From the NCBI RefSeq assembly GCF_030733385.1, contig NZ_JASHJC010000006.1, positions 62,001 through 126,000 on the forward strand: 64,000 nucleotides of DNA. Reading direction: 5' to 3'. A model generated the notes under the pieces. That model saw nothing but the letters and a program-made list of their open reading frames with translations, was not told the origin of the DNA and did not search any database. Each line of letters opens with the position of its first letter. The stretch's first letter is position 1. Below are positions 7,769 through 15,741 of this stretch, one piece after another. Source of the stretch: Roseovarius sp. MMSF_3359 (GTDB lineage: Bacteria > Pseudomonadota > Alphaproteobacteria > Rhodobacterales > Rhodobacteraceae). The position numbers and the translations under genes were made by a program.

Positions 7769-8917
7769 ATGTCATTGGCAAATGAACTGGAACAGCAAAT
7801 GCTGGACCTGATCAATCAGGAAAGAACCAACGCCAATCTTGCCCCTTTGACCTTCAACAGTGCATTGAATGATGCCAGCGAGGATCACAGCACCTGGATG
7901 CTGGACACGGACACGTTCTCGCATACCGGTCAGGGCGGTTCCTCCGCGGGCGACCGGATCGTCGATGCGGGCTATGCGCTCGAAGGTAACTGGACCTGGG
8001 GCGAAAACATCGGCTGGCAGAGTGAGCGCGGCGAACCTGGTCTGGCCGACGACGTCGCCGATATTCACCAGAGCCTGATGAACAGCCCCGGCCACCGCGC
8101 CAATATTCTTAACCCGAATTTCGACGAGATCGGCATCGGGGTTGAACAGGGCGATTTCGAGAGTTTCGACAGCGTCATGATCACCCAGAATTTCGGTGCA
8201 ACGGACGCGGTCTTCGAGGAACCGGAGGAAGAAGAGGAGCAGCCGCCGGTCATCGAAGACCCCGATGAGGAAGAACCGCCCGTCGCCGAAAACCCCGACG
8301 AGGAGATGCCAGACGAAGAGGAACCGCCGGTCGCCGAAGGCCCCAACGAGGAGGTCCCCGAGGAAGAAGAGCCGCCGGTGGCTGAAGGACCCGAAGACGA
8401 AACACCGGAGGAGGAAGAGCCGCCGGTCGCCGAAGGGCCTGAAGAAGAAACGCCGGAGGAAGAAGAGCCCCCGGTCGCTGAAGGCCCCGACGAGGAAACC
8501 CCCGACGAAGAAGAACCGCCGGTGGCCGAAGGACCCGATGAAGAAACGCCAGAGGAAGAAGAACCTCCGGTCGCCGAAGGCCCGGACGGGGAAACACCTG
8601 ACGAAGAAGAGCCGCCGGTGGCCGAGGGCCCCGATGACGGGTTCGATGTCGAGCAGTTCCTGGCTGATCTCGGTGATCTTCTCCATGATCTCTTCGACAG
8701 CTTCGAGTTCATCGCGGCGGAAGATTGCGACACGATCGACATGGAACCTGACATGCCGGTGGTCGACGTTGACATGCCCATGGAGGATGACATGCCCATG
8801 GTCGCCGATGACGAGGCGACTAATGATGACATGGATGCCCCCTGTGGCGACTGGGGTGGCGACAATTTCGACTTCAACGTGTCGATCAACCTCAACTTCA
8901 ACTGCGATTTCGCCTGA
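7769..8917 (+). CDS. CAP (SCP/PR1)-domain protein with acidic proline-rich repeats
   Basis: A 382-residue protein from the ATG at 7769, with AAAGGA upstream. Residues 1-140 form a CAP domain: LINQERTNANLAPL, the SHTG motif, GENIGW, and the SPGHRANILNPNF signature with its conserved His. Residues about 150-290 are a run of 16-residue units of the type PPVAEGPxEETPxEEE, extremely acidic. The tail is Asp/Met rich (DMPMEDDMPM) and ends FNVSINLNFNCDF. There is no Sec signal peptide, although the family normally acts outside the cell; many Rhodobacteraceae CAP proteins leave by type I secretion using a C-terminal signal, which I infer here. The acidic repeats could bind Ca2+ or act as a spacer. Function is unproven. 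Confidence 0.75.
   Translation: MSLANELEQQMLDLINQERTNANLAPLTFNSALNDASEDHSTWMLDTDTFSHTGQGGSSAGDRIVDAGYALEGNWTWGENIGWQSERGEPGLADDVADIHQSLMNSPGHRANILNPNFDEIGIGVEQGDFESFDSVMITQNFGATDAVFEEPEEEEEQPPVIEDPDEEEPPVAENPDEEMPDEEEPPVAEGPNEEVPEEEEPPVAEGPEDETPEEEEPPVAEGPEEETPEEEEPPVAEGPDEETPDEEEPPVAEGPDEETPEEEEPPVAEGPDGETPDEEEPPVAEGPDDGFDVEQFLADLGDLLHDLFDSFEFIAAEDCDTIDMEPDMPVVDVDMPMEDDMPMVADDEATNDDMDAPCGDWGGDNFDFNVSINLNFNCDFA
8276..8641 (+). repeat. 48-bp tandem repeat inside the CAP-domain gene
   Basis: Eight in-frame units (the last partial) begin with PPVAE at 48-base intervals from 8276 to 8612, preceded by a degenerate PPVIED unit. Units differ by synonymous and conservative changes (E/D swaps, P-D or P-E), so the tract is old enough to have drifted yet keeps its length. 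Open frames on the opposite strand and in other frames here are by-products of the repeat. Confidence 0.85.
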
Positions 8918-8938
8918 TCGCGGTCGGAAAAGAGCGGG

Positions 8939-8960
8939 GGGGCGCGCGTCCGTGCGCCCC
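8939..8960. terminator. Candidate terminator hairpin between the CAP gene and alkB
   Basis: GGGGCGC and GCGCCCC pair across eight bases, between the convergent CAP-domain gene and alkB. The following TCATTCCT is only weakly T-rich, so termination efficiency is uncertain. Confidence 0.4.
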
Positions 8961-8974
8961 TCATTCCTGAACGC

Positions 8975-9583
8975 TTAGTCTACGACGCGGCAGGTCAGGT
9001 TGATCCGCCCACCCTTGGGCATCAGAGATGACGTGCCGAACTTGATCCGGTCCACCCCGTGATAGGTCAGGCGCGCCTCTCCTCCCATCACCACCACATC
9101 GCCGGATTGCAGCCAGATCGATTCGGTTTTGCCGCCGCGCGCCTGATTGCCGATGCGGAATAGCCCCTCATCGCCCAAAGACATCGACAGCACCGGCCAG
9201 GTGAAATCCGCCTCGTCCCGGTCCTGGTGCATCCCCATACGGGCGCCTTCGCCATAGAAATTGATGAGACAACAATCCGGGTCGCGTGTGTCACTGACCA
9301 ATTCGCGCCAGATCGCCAACACCTGATCGGGGATCGCCGGCCAATCGCCACCCTCGGGATGACGGTCCGCATATCGGTATCCGCGCCGGTCGGAATACCA
9401 GCCGAACCGCCCCGCCGACGTCATCCGAACCGACATCGGCTTGCCATAGGGTGTCTGCGGCGAGAAGAGCGGTGCGGCGGCCACGACATCGCGCGAGGCC
9501 GTCAACAGATCCTGCTGCTCCGGCGCACTCAGCAAGCCCTTGAATACCTTGAATCCCCGGATGGTTATGGTCGGCGCCCGCAT
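8975..9583 (-). CDS. alkB: AlkB-family DNA/RNA alkylation-repair dioxygenase
   Basis: A 202-residue Fe(II)/2-oxoglutarate oxygenase that removes methyl lesions such as 1-methyladenine and 3-methylcytosine by oxidative demethylation. The iron site is HQD (His119, Asp121) and His175 in LTYHGVDRI; Arg193 and Arg199 in GGRINLTCRV match the C-terminal 2-oxoglutarate-binding RxxxxxR motif. NFYGEGARMGMHQDRDE is characteristic of bacterial AlkB. It starts at ATG 9583 and is divergent from dnaK, about 200 bases away. No ada regulatory gene is adjacent, so damage induction cannot be inferred. Confidence 0.9.
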   Translation of the reverse strand: MRAPTITIRGFKVFKGLLSAPEQQDLLTASRDVVAAAPLFSPQTPYGKPMSVRMTSAGRFGWYSDRRGYRYADRHPEGGDWPAIPDQVLAIWRELVSDTRDPDCCLINFYGEGARMGMHQDRDEADFTWPVLSMSLGDEGLFRIGNQARGGKTESIWLQSGDVVVMGGEARLTYHGVDRIKFGTSSLMPKGGRINLTCRVVD

Positions 9584-9653
9584 TCCGCGTCCTCTCGTGT
9601 CTGTTTAACTGCATATTTAGGGCAAAATTGCAGAATCCACCCCTCCGGAACGG

Positions 9654-9682
9654 TTGCAGGGCAACTTTCGCCTGCCTATATA
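9654..9682 (+). promoter_or_regulatory. Candidate heat-shock/housekeeping promoter of dnaK
   Basis: TTGCAG (9654-9659), 17 bases, then TATATA (9677-9682) preceded by CC. GTTG...CCTATAT resembles the alphaproteobacterial sigma-32 consensus (CTTG, about 17 bases, CCTATAT), while the boxes also fit sigma-70. The start codon lies about 105 bases downstream. Confidence 0.5.
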
Positions 9683-9790
9683 CGCCCAGAAGCGCGGCAA
9701 CCGGAATTCCGGTGTCGCCATCGCATCGGGGCCTGATGCCGAGCATGGGTCGGGTCCTGGAACATCGCCTAAGTTAGAAGGGATCGTCAA

Positions 9791-11701
9791 ATGGCCAAAG
9801 TCATCGGTATTGACCTCGGAACCACGAACTCCTGCGTCGCCATCATGGATGGTAGCCAGGCCCGCGTCATCGAGAATTCGGAAGGTGCCCGCACCACGCC
9901 CTCGATCGTCGCTTTCACAGACAACGAACGCCTTGTCGGCCAGCCGGCCAAACGTCAGGCCGTCACCAACCCGGAAAACACCATCTTCGGTGTCAAGCGC
10001 CTGATCGGTCGCCGGGAAGATGACAAGGACCTGGCCAAAGACAAGAAGAACATGCCATTCAACGTCATCGACGGCGGCAATGGCGACGCCTGGGTCGAAG
10101 CCAAGGGCGAGAAATACAGCCCGGCGCAAATCTCGGCCGTGATCCTCGGCAAGATGAAAGAAACCGCCGAGTCGTATCTGGGCGAAGAGGTGACACAAGC
10201 GGTCATCACCGTGCCTGCCTATTTCAACGACGCACAGCGTCAGGCGACCAAGGACGCGGGCAAGATCGCGGGCCTCGAAGTGCTGCGCATCATCAACGAG
10301 CCGACCGCCGCCGCGCTGGCCTATGGTCTCGACAAGGAAAACACCCACACCATCGCGGTCTATGACCTTGGCGGTGGTACCTTCGACGTGACCATCCTTG
10401 AGATCGACGATGGCCTTTTCGAGGTGAAGTCGACCAACGGTGACACTTTCCTCGGTGGTGAAGACTTTGACATGCGCATCGTCAACTACCTCGCCGATGA
10501 GTTCAAAAAAGAGCACAGCGTTGATCTGACCAAGGACAAGATGGCCCTGCAACGCCTGAAAGAGGCCGCGGAGAAAGCCAAGATCGAACTCTCGAGCAGC
10601 TCGCAGACCGAGATCAACCAGCCCTTCATCTCGATGGGTTCGGACGGCGCGCCGCTGCACATGGTCATGAAACTGACCCGTGCCAAGCTGGAAAGCCTGG
10701 TGGGTGACCTGATCAAGGCCTCGCTGAAACCGTGTCAGGCCGCGTTGAAAGACGCCGGAATGGCCGCGAACGAGGTGGACGAGATCGTTCTGGTCGGCGG
10801 TATGACCCGGATGCCCAAGGTGATCGAAGAAGTGACCAAGTTCTTCGGCAAGGAGCCGCATAAGGGTGTGAACCCGGATGAGGTTGTTGCCATGGGTGCC
10901 GCCATTCAGGCCGGTGTTCTGCAAGGCGACGTCAAGGATGTTGTTCTGCTCGATGTGACACCGCTGTCGCTGGGTATTGAAACCCTGGGCGGTGTCTTCA
11001 CCCGCCTCATCGACCGCAACACCACGATCCCGACCAACAAAGGTCAGATCTTCTCGACCGCCGAGGACAACCAGAACGCCGTGACGATCCGGGTGTTCCA
11101 GGGCGAGCGTGAAATGGCTGCGGACAACAAGATGCTGGGGCAGTTCAACCTCGAAGACATCCCGCCCGCGCCGCGCGGCATGCCGCAGATCGAAGTGACC
11201 TTTGACATCGACGCCAACGGCATCGTGTCGGTTCAGGCCAAGGACAAAGGCACCGGCAAGGAACAGAAGATCACGATCCAGGCCTCCGGTGGCCTCAGCG
11301 ACGAGGACATCGAAAAGATGGTCAAGGACGCCGAGGAGAATGCCGAGGCGGACAAGGAACGCCGTGAGCTGGTCGAAGCCAAGAACCAGGCCGAAAGCCT
11401 CATCAACTCGACCGAAAAGTCGATGGAGGAGCACTCGGACAAGGTCGATCCGACCACGATCGAGGCGATCGAGCTGGCCATTGCCGCGCTCAAGGACGAG
11501 CTGGAAACCGACAATGCCGACAAGATCAAGTCGGGCATCCAGAACGTGACCGAAGCTGCCATGAAACTGGGCGAAGCCATCTACAAGGCGGCGCAGGAAG
11601 ACGGCGAAGACGAGCCGATGGCGGCAGATGAGGCCGGGGCCGGTGAAGACGATATCGTCGATGCCGACTTCGAGGATCTCGACGACGACAAGCGCGCTTG
11701 A
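9791..11701 (+). CDS. dnaK: Molecular chaperone DnaK (Hsp70)
   Basis: A 636-residue ATP-dependent chaperone that binds hydrophobic peptide segments with DnaJ and GrpE. The nucleotide-binding domain spans about 1-385 ([12 protein letters not shown], the phosphate motif [13 protein letters not shown], and [11 protein letters not shown]), the interdomain linker includes [11 protein letters not shown], and the substrate domain follows to about residue 540. The lid ends with the conserved acidic EEVD-like bacterial tail ([14 protein letters not shown]). AGAAGGGA precedes the ATG. dnaJ follows after an 82-base gap with a strong hairpin. A minus-strand frame of 724 codons opposite this gene is a codon-bias shadow. 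Confidence 0.98.
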   Translation: MAKVIGIDLGTTNSCVAIMDGSQARVIENSEGARTTPSIVAFTDNERLVGQPAKRQAVTNPENTIFGVKRLIGRREDDKDLAKDKKNMPFNVIDGGNGDAWVEAKGEKYSPAQISAVILGKMKETAESYLGEEVTQAVITVPAYFNDAQRQATKDAGKIAGLEVLRIINEPTAAALAYGLDKENTHTIAVYDLGGGTFDVTILEIDDGLFEVKSTNGDTFLGGEDFDMRIVNYLADEFKKEHSVDLTKDKMALQRLKEAAEKAKIELSSSSQTEINQPFISMGSDGAPLHMVMKLTRAKLESLVGDLIKASLKPCQAALKDAGMAANEVDEIVLVGGMTRMPKVIEEVTKFFGKEPHKGVNPDEVVAMGAAIQAGVLQGDVKDVVLLDVTPLSLGIETLGGVFTRLIDRNTTIPTNKGQIFSTAEDNQNAVTIRVFQGEREMAADNKMLGQFNLEDIPPAPRGMPQIEVTFDIDANGIVSVQAKDKGTGKEQKITIQASGGLSDEDIEKMVKDAEENAEADKERRELVEAKNQAESLINSTEKSMEEHSDKVDPTTIEAIELAIAALKDELETDNADKIKSGIQNVTEAAMKLGEAIYKAAQEDGEDEPMAADEAGAGEDDIVDADFEDLDDDKRA

Positions 11702-11723
11702 ACGTGCGCCTGACGGAACAGAT

Positions 11724-11756
11724 GGGGCCGGGCCAGCTTGAGACCGGCCCGGCCCC
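11724..11756 (+). terminator. GC-rich hairpin between dnaK and dnaJ
   Basis: GGGGCCGGGCC and GGCCCGGCCCC pair perfectly (11 bp) across an 11-base loop. No T-run follows, so I read it as an mRNA processing or stabilising element, or a partial attenuator, that would raise DnaK over DnaJ output rather than a full terminator. Confidence 0.6.
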
Positions 11757-11783
11757 GACCGTTCCGGTATAAGGAGATCTTCA

Positions 11784-12932
11784 ATGGCCAAACGTGACTA
11801 TTACGAAGTGCTCGGGTTATCCAAAGGCGCGTCGGCCGAGGAAATCAAGAAAGCCTATCGCAAGAAGGCCAAGGAACTTCACCCCGACCGCAACAAGGAC
11901 AACCCCGATTCCGAACGGCAGTTCAAGGAAGCGGGCGAGGCCTATGACGTGCTGAAAGACGCCGACAAGAAGGCGGCCTATGACCGCTTTGGCCATGCCG
12001 CGTTCGAAGGTGGCATGGGCGGCGGTGGCCGTCCCGGCGGCGGCGGGCAAGGCGATTTCGCAAGCGCGTTTTCCGATGTGTTCGACGATCTTTTCGGCGA
12101 TTTCATGGGCGGGCGCGGCGGTGCAGGTGGTGGCCGGCAACGGGCCGCGCGTGGATCGGACCTGCGCTATAACCTGCGGGTAACGCTGGAAGAAGCCTAT
12201 ACCGGCCTGCAAAAGACCATCAACGTCCCCACCGCCGTGCAATGCGAGGCCTGTGACGGATCAGGTGCCGAAGGTGGTGCGGAGCCATCCACCTGCCCGA
12301 CCTGTTCGGGCATGGGCAAGGTCCGCGCGCAGCAAGGGTTCTTTACGGTCGAGCGCACCTGCCCCACCTGTTCGGGTCTGGGTCAGATCATCAACAACCC
12401 CTGCAAATCCTGTCAGGGGCATGGCCGCACCGAAAAGGACCGCGCGCTGAGCGTCAACATTCCCGCCGGCGTCGAAACCGGCACCCGAATCCGTCTTGCC
12501 GGGAATGGCGAGGCCGGGATGCGCGGTGGTCCTCCGGGCGATCTCTATATCTTCATCGATGTGGCGCCGCATGAGCTCTTCGAGCGGCAGGAAAACCACC
12601 TTTTCTGCCGCGTGCCCGTGTCGATGTCCGCCGCCGCCCTCGGGGGCGATATCGAGGTGCCGACGATTGATGGCGGTCGCAGCCGGGTGAAAATCCCTGC
12701 GGGAAGCCAATCAGGCCGTCAAATGCGGCTGCGCGGCAAAGGCATGCCTGCGCTGCGCGGCGGCTCCAACGGCGACATGATGATCGAACTCGCCGTGGAA
12801 ACGCCTGTCAACCTGACGTCGAAGCAAAAAGAACTGCTGCGCGAATTCGAGGCGCTGTCGGAAGACAACAACCCCGAAAGCAAGAGCTTCTTCTCCTCGG
12901 TCAAATCCTTCTGGGATTCGATGAAAAGCTGA
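11784..12932 (+). CDS. dnaJ: Chaperone protein DnaJ (Hsp40)
   Basis: A 382-residue co-chaperone that delivers substrates to DnaK and stimulates its ATPase. The J domain covers residues 1-70 with the HPD motif (LHPDRNKDN), then a Gly-rich linker ([13 protein letters not shown]), then four CxxCxGxG zinc-finger repeats ([32 protein letters not shown]), then the C-terminal substrate-binding and dimerisation domains. AAGGAG precedes the ATG. It ends just before a strong intrinsic terminator, so the operon is dnaK-dnaJ only; grpE is not in this window. Confidence 0.97.
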   Translation: MAKRDYYEVLGLSKGASAEEIKKAYRKKAKELHPDRNKDNPDSERQFKEAGEAYDVLKDADKKAAYDRFGHAAFEGGMGGGGRPGGGGQGDFASAFSDVFDDLFGDFMGGRGGAGGGRQRAARGSDLRYNLRVTLEEAYTGLQKTINVPTAVQCEACDGSGAEGGAEPSTCPTCSGMGKVRAQQGFFTVERTCPTCSGLGQIINNPCKSCQGHGRTEKDRALSVNIPAGVETGTRIRLAGNGEAGMRGGPPGDLYIFIDVAPHELFERQENHLFCRVPVSMSAAALGGDIEVPTIDGGRSRVKIPAGSQSGRQMRLRGKGMPALRGGSNGDMMIELAVETPVNLTSKQKELLREFEALSEDNNPESKSFFSSVKSFWDSMKS

Positions 12933-12957
12933 TCCCGCGTGACGGGCGAAAGACCAA

Positions 12958-12986
12958 GGGCGTATGAGGATCATGCGCCCTTTTTT
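12958..12986 (+). terminator. Intrinsic terminator of the dnaK-dnaJ operon
   Basis: GGGCGTATGA and TCATGCGCCC form a 10-bp stem (one G-U pair) with a three-base GGA loop, followed directly by TTTTTT. Confidence 0.88.
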
Positions 12987-13040
12987 GCATCTCGAAAGAA
13001 CGATGCTGGTGGAATCATAAGTATATGAAAACCCTGTATT

Positions 13041-14600
13041 TTACCGTACCCAAACCTCAACGCGGCGGTTGACCTGTCTCCCCCAGGCGCTGTCGTCGCA
13101 GGCCATGGGCATGGCTTCTCCGAAGGCTTCGACGCCGAGGTTGATACGGTCGAGATTGGCGGTTTCGGCTGCCCGGACCACCGCGCCCTGCACCGCTTTG
13201 GCGCGGCGCATGGCGATCTGGCGGTTTGCCGAGGCAGCGCCCTCACCATCGCTGAAGCCAACAAAGACCAGCCGTCGCGCATCGTAGAGGCCGACCTCCA
13301 GCGCCCGCGCCAATTGCTGCACGTTGGAACGCGATTGTGCATCCAACCGGGCCGAGCCGGCCTCGAAACGAAATGTTGTCGTGAGCCGCCTCAACGGTGC
13401 CAAGGTCGTTACCATCCGTTGCAGTTCTGCCAGGCGAACCTCGTCCCCGGCGCGCAGGATGGCATTGGCAAACCGGTCGCCCTGTTCGTTGATTTCGATC
13501 TCTTCCGGTGCCTGATCGACAAAGCCCGCCCGCCGGATCACCAGTTGTGCAGACGGGTCGCGCATATAGGCCAGGAGCTCGCGCACGAGCTTGGGAAACC
13601 GCCGCGCGGGCAGGTAAAGGAACATGGGCGCGGTCAGGGGATAGTCCTCGGTCTTGACCGCGCGGCGCGTCGCCTTGAGGGCAAAACCGCATTCGCCCTT
13701 GAGGCCAAGCTCCCAGGTGTTGCCGACTTCGGATCGGCTTGTGACGCCGAGGGCAAAGGGATCGTCCGCCACCGCGCTGGCAAGGGCACGGCTGTCCGCA
13801 TGCCGCACGGCCCCCTCCACCAGATCAAGGCGTTGCGGGGCCAAGAGGCGATCGACCGTGGCCTGTCCCAGGCCGGACCGCGCATCGTGCAGATGTACGC
13901 TGATCGGGGCATTTGGTCCGCCAAGCACCGTCCAGTTGTCGATCTCGCCCGACAGAACCTGCGCCAGTTGCGGTGTTGTGATCGCCTGGATCGGATTGCT
14001 GGGTGCGACGACCGGCACCAGAGCGTCGAGCGCCATCACGCGGCTGCGCCCGGTCGCCGTGAGGTTGCCCAACCCGGCGTCACGGGCGCGTTGGATCTCG
14101 TCCGACCGGGCCTCGCGCAGGGTCATCGCGATGTCGGCTTCATTAGCCAGAAGATCGGCAAACCCTTCATCGGTGTTGGTCAGCTTGAAAGTGAATTCCC
14201 CCAGCACCGCTGCATCCGCCTTGCTGGCCAGCGAGATCAGGAACTGCCCATCAGGCAAAGTCTCGCGCCGCATATCGTAATTGCCGCGGATGGCAAAGGC
14301 CTCGATCAACGCGGGCATCAGGACACGGCCCACCGTCGGTGCACCCGAAAACGTCACCCGCGCGATGTAGTTTTCCAGGTTTGGACACCCAGGGCCTTCG
14401 CAAAGCACCCCGGAGCCATCCACCGTCAGTTCGCCATAGATCGTGTCGACCCGGTAGAACTCTCCGTCGAACCCCAGAAGGTTCCCCGAAATCTCGACAT
14501 CGCCATCATGCGATTTGAGCGTGACATCCTGTGCCACCGCCATCCCGAGACCGAAAACGGAGAGAAGTGCGGCGAGGCCCACCGCACGCAGAATTTTCAT
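13041..14600 (-). CDS. PstS-like phosphate-binding domain fused to an OmpA peptidoglycan-binding domain
   Basis: A 519-residue exported protein. An N-terminal signal peptide (LLSVFGLGMAVAQ) is followed by a short SH3/PRC-like stretch (VEISGNLLGFDGEFYRV), then a periplasmic phosphate-binding-like domain (about 85-360: FSGAPTVGRVLMPALIEAF, ARSDEIQRARDAG, SGEIDNWTVLGGP, LHDARSGLGQATVDRLL). A C-terminal OmpA-like domain (about 405-519) has FEAGSARLDAQSRSNVQQLA, VGFSDGEGAASANRQIAMRRA and the closing NRRVEVWVR. The fusion would anchor an anion-binding module to peptidoglycan instead of leaving it free for an ABC transporter; no pst genes lie nearby. Start at ATG 14600. The ligand and role are inferred from domain content only. 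Confidence 0.75.
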   Translation of the reverse strand: MKILRAVGLAALLSVFGLGMAVAQDVTLKSHDGDVEISGNLLGFDGEFYRVDTIYGELTVDGSGVLCEGPGCPNLENYIARVTFSGAPTVGRVLMPALIEAFAIRGNYDMRRETLPDGQFLISLASKADAAVLGEFTFKLTNTDEGFADLLANEADIAMTLREARSDEIQRARDAGLGNLTATGRSRVMALDALVPVVAPSNPIQAITTPQLAQVLSGEIDNWTVLGGPNAPISVHLHDARSGLGQATVDRLLAPQRLDLVEGAVRHADSRALASAVADDPFALGVTSRSEVGNTWELGLKGECGFALKATRRAVKTEDYPLTAPMFLYLPARRFPKLVRELLAYMRDPSAQLVIRRAGFVDQAPEEIEINEQGDRFANAILRAGDEVRLAELQRMVTTLAPLRRLTTTFRFEAGSARLDAQSRSNVQQLARALEVGLYDARRLVFVGFSDGEGAASANRQIAMRRAKAVQGAVVRAAETANLDRINLGVEAFGEAMPMACDDSAWGRQVNRRVEVWVR

Positions 14601-14624
14601 CAAAAGACCCCCGAACGCCGCGGA

Positions 14625-15632
14625 TTAGTTGCGGGCGATCTTCAGGTCATTCAGCAGGTTTTTCAACACCAGATAATCACCGATCGCGCTGCAATCTGGC
14701 ACGGAAAGCACAACATCGCGTACCGACAGCATGCCATCGCTGCCAAGCTGGATGGTTTGCGCCTCGATATCGCGTCCGCAATTCGCGCGGGTGATCTCGG
14801 CCTCGAGGCTTAAGGTGACGGCGCCCGACCGGGCGATTGTCCCCGAAGGGAAGCTATAGACCTCGGCCAGACGGCCATCGGCAAAGTCGGATGTGCCGTG
14901 GCGCGACACGAAACCGCCTTCGCCACGCGCGGCCATGCTCATGTCGCCCGCAGCACCGGTCCAGACATGTCCGGGTTCGTTATATGCCGCGCCGTATTCA
15001 AGCGCGTGAATTTGCAGGCCGCTGTCACCGGTCCATTGCACGACAACCCGGTCGTAATACTCTAGCGATGATACCTTTGTCGTTGCGACGACACTGTCAC
15101 CGTTCGAGAACGACACGATGTAGACCGCGTCATTGGCAAGCGCGGGGACACTCAGGGTGCGCTTGCCATTGTCGTCGGTCACATCGGTAAACATCATGCC
15201 ATTGTGATGCACGGTCAGGCGATCCCGGACCATGCATGGCGCGTCAATCTCGAGCGCGACCATTGCGGCGGCCAGGGGCGTGGCGGTGACCGCATGGGTG
15301 CAGGAGAAGGTGGGCGCGATCTCTTCGCCGGGCAGTTCCATGATCGGCGCATCTTTGGCGATCGAGGCAAGCACGATGGGCGCGTCCGGCAAAAAGTCCG
15401 GCTTGGGCGAAGGTGCCGAAAGGGCCGATGTCATCATGATGCCCGAAATTTTCAGAGGTACGGGTGCAACCTCCGGCAAGGGGGCCATCGAGACTTCGGG
15501 CGATGAAAGATCCTGCGGCTCTGGCGGGGCCTCCTGCGCATTGCTCTGCATCAGATAGCCGATCCCCCAGGCACAGAACAGCGTTCCGCCCACGGTGATC
15601 AGGCGACGGGGATTGATCCTTGCCTTCAACAT
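14625..15632 (-). CDS. Conserved hypothetical exported or membrane-anchored protein
   Basis: About 335 residues from the ATG at 15632, with a GTG five codons upstream as alternative. The N-terminus has one hydrophobic segment (LITVGGTLFCAWGIGYLM) after basic residues, followed by a long Pro/Ala/Glu-rich linker, so it is probably anchored in the inner membrane with the rest in the periplasm. The middle and C-terminal parts contain four Cys residues (SCTHAV, APCMVRD, ANCGRD, VPDCSA) that could form two disulfides. I recognise no enzymatic domain. It lies 24 bases upstream of the PstS-OmpA gene on the same strand, so the two probably form an operon and may act together in the envelope. Confidence 0.65.
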   Translation of the reverse strand: MLKARINPRRLITVGGTLFCAWGIGYLMQSNAQEAPPEPQDLSSPEVSMAPLPEVAPVPLKISGIMMTSALSAPSPKPDFLPDAPIVLASIAKDAPIMELPGEEIAPTFSCTHAVTATPLAAAMVALEIDAPCMVRDRLTVHHNGMMFTDVTDDNGKRTLSVPALANDAVYIVSFSNGDSVVATTKVSSLEYYDRVVVQWTGDSGLQIHALEYGAAYNEPGHVWTGAAGDMSMAARGEGGFVSRHGTSDFADGRLAEVYSFPSGTIARSGAVTLSLEAEITRANCGRDIEAQTIQLGSDGMLSVRDVVLSVPDCSAIGDYLVLKNLLNDLKIARN

Positions 15633-15741
15633 TCCACTTTCCCACACCTATTAAGGTCTGGTTAAGTCTTATTGACGGATCATGGCTGCCTTAAGGCAGG
15701 GATTGGGTGTGAATCGGGCGACCATGTGGCGGCCCGGCGGG

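Noticed and set aside
8276..8641. CRISPR-like regular repeats
   Set aside because: The 48-bp periodicity is in frame, has no unique spacers and encodes acidic repeats. No cas gene is in the window.
9617..11791. 724-codon open frame on the minus strand opposite dnaK
   Set aside because: It is the mirror of the dnaK codon pattern, has no ribosome binding site and no recognisable domain. Similar long antisense frames lie opposite secA (16720-18462), infB (22590-24476), gltD (32767-34407) and gltB (36954-38501).
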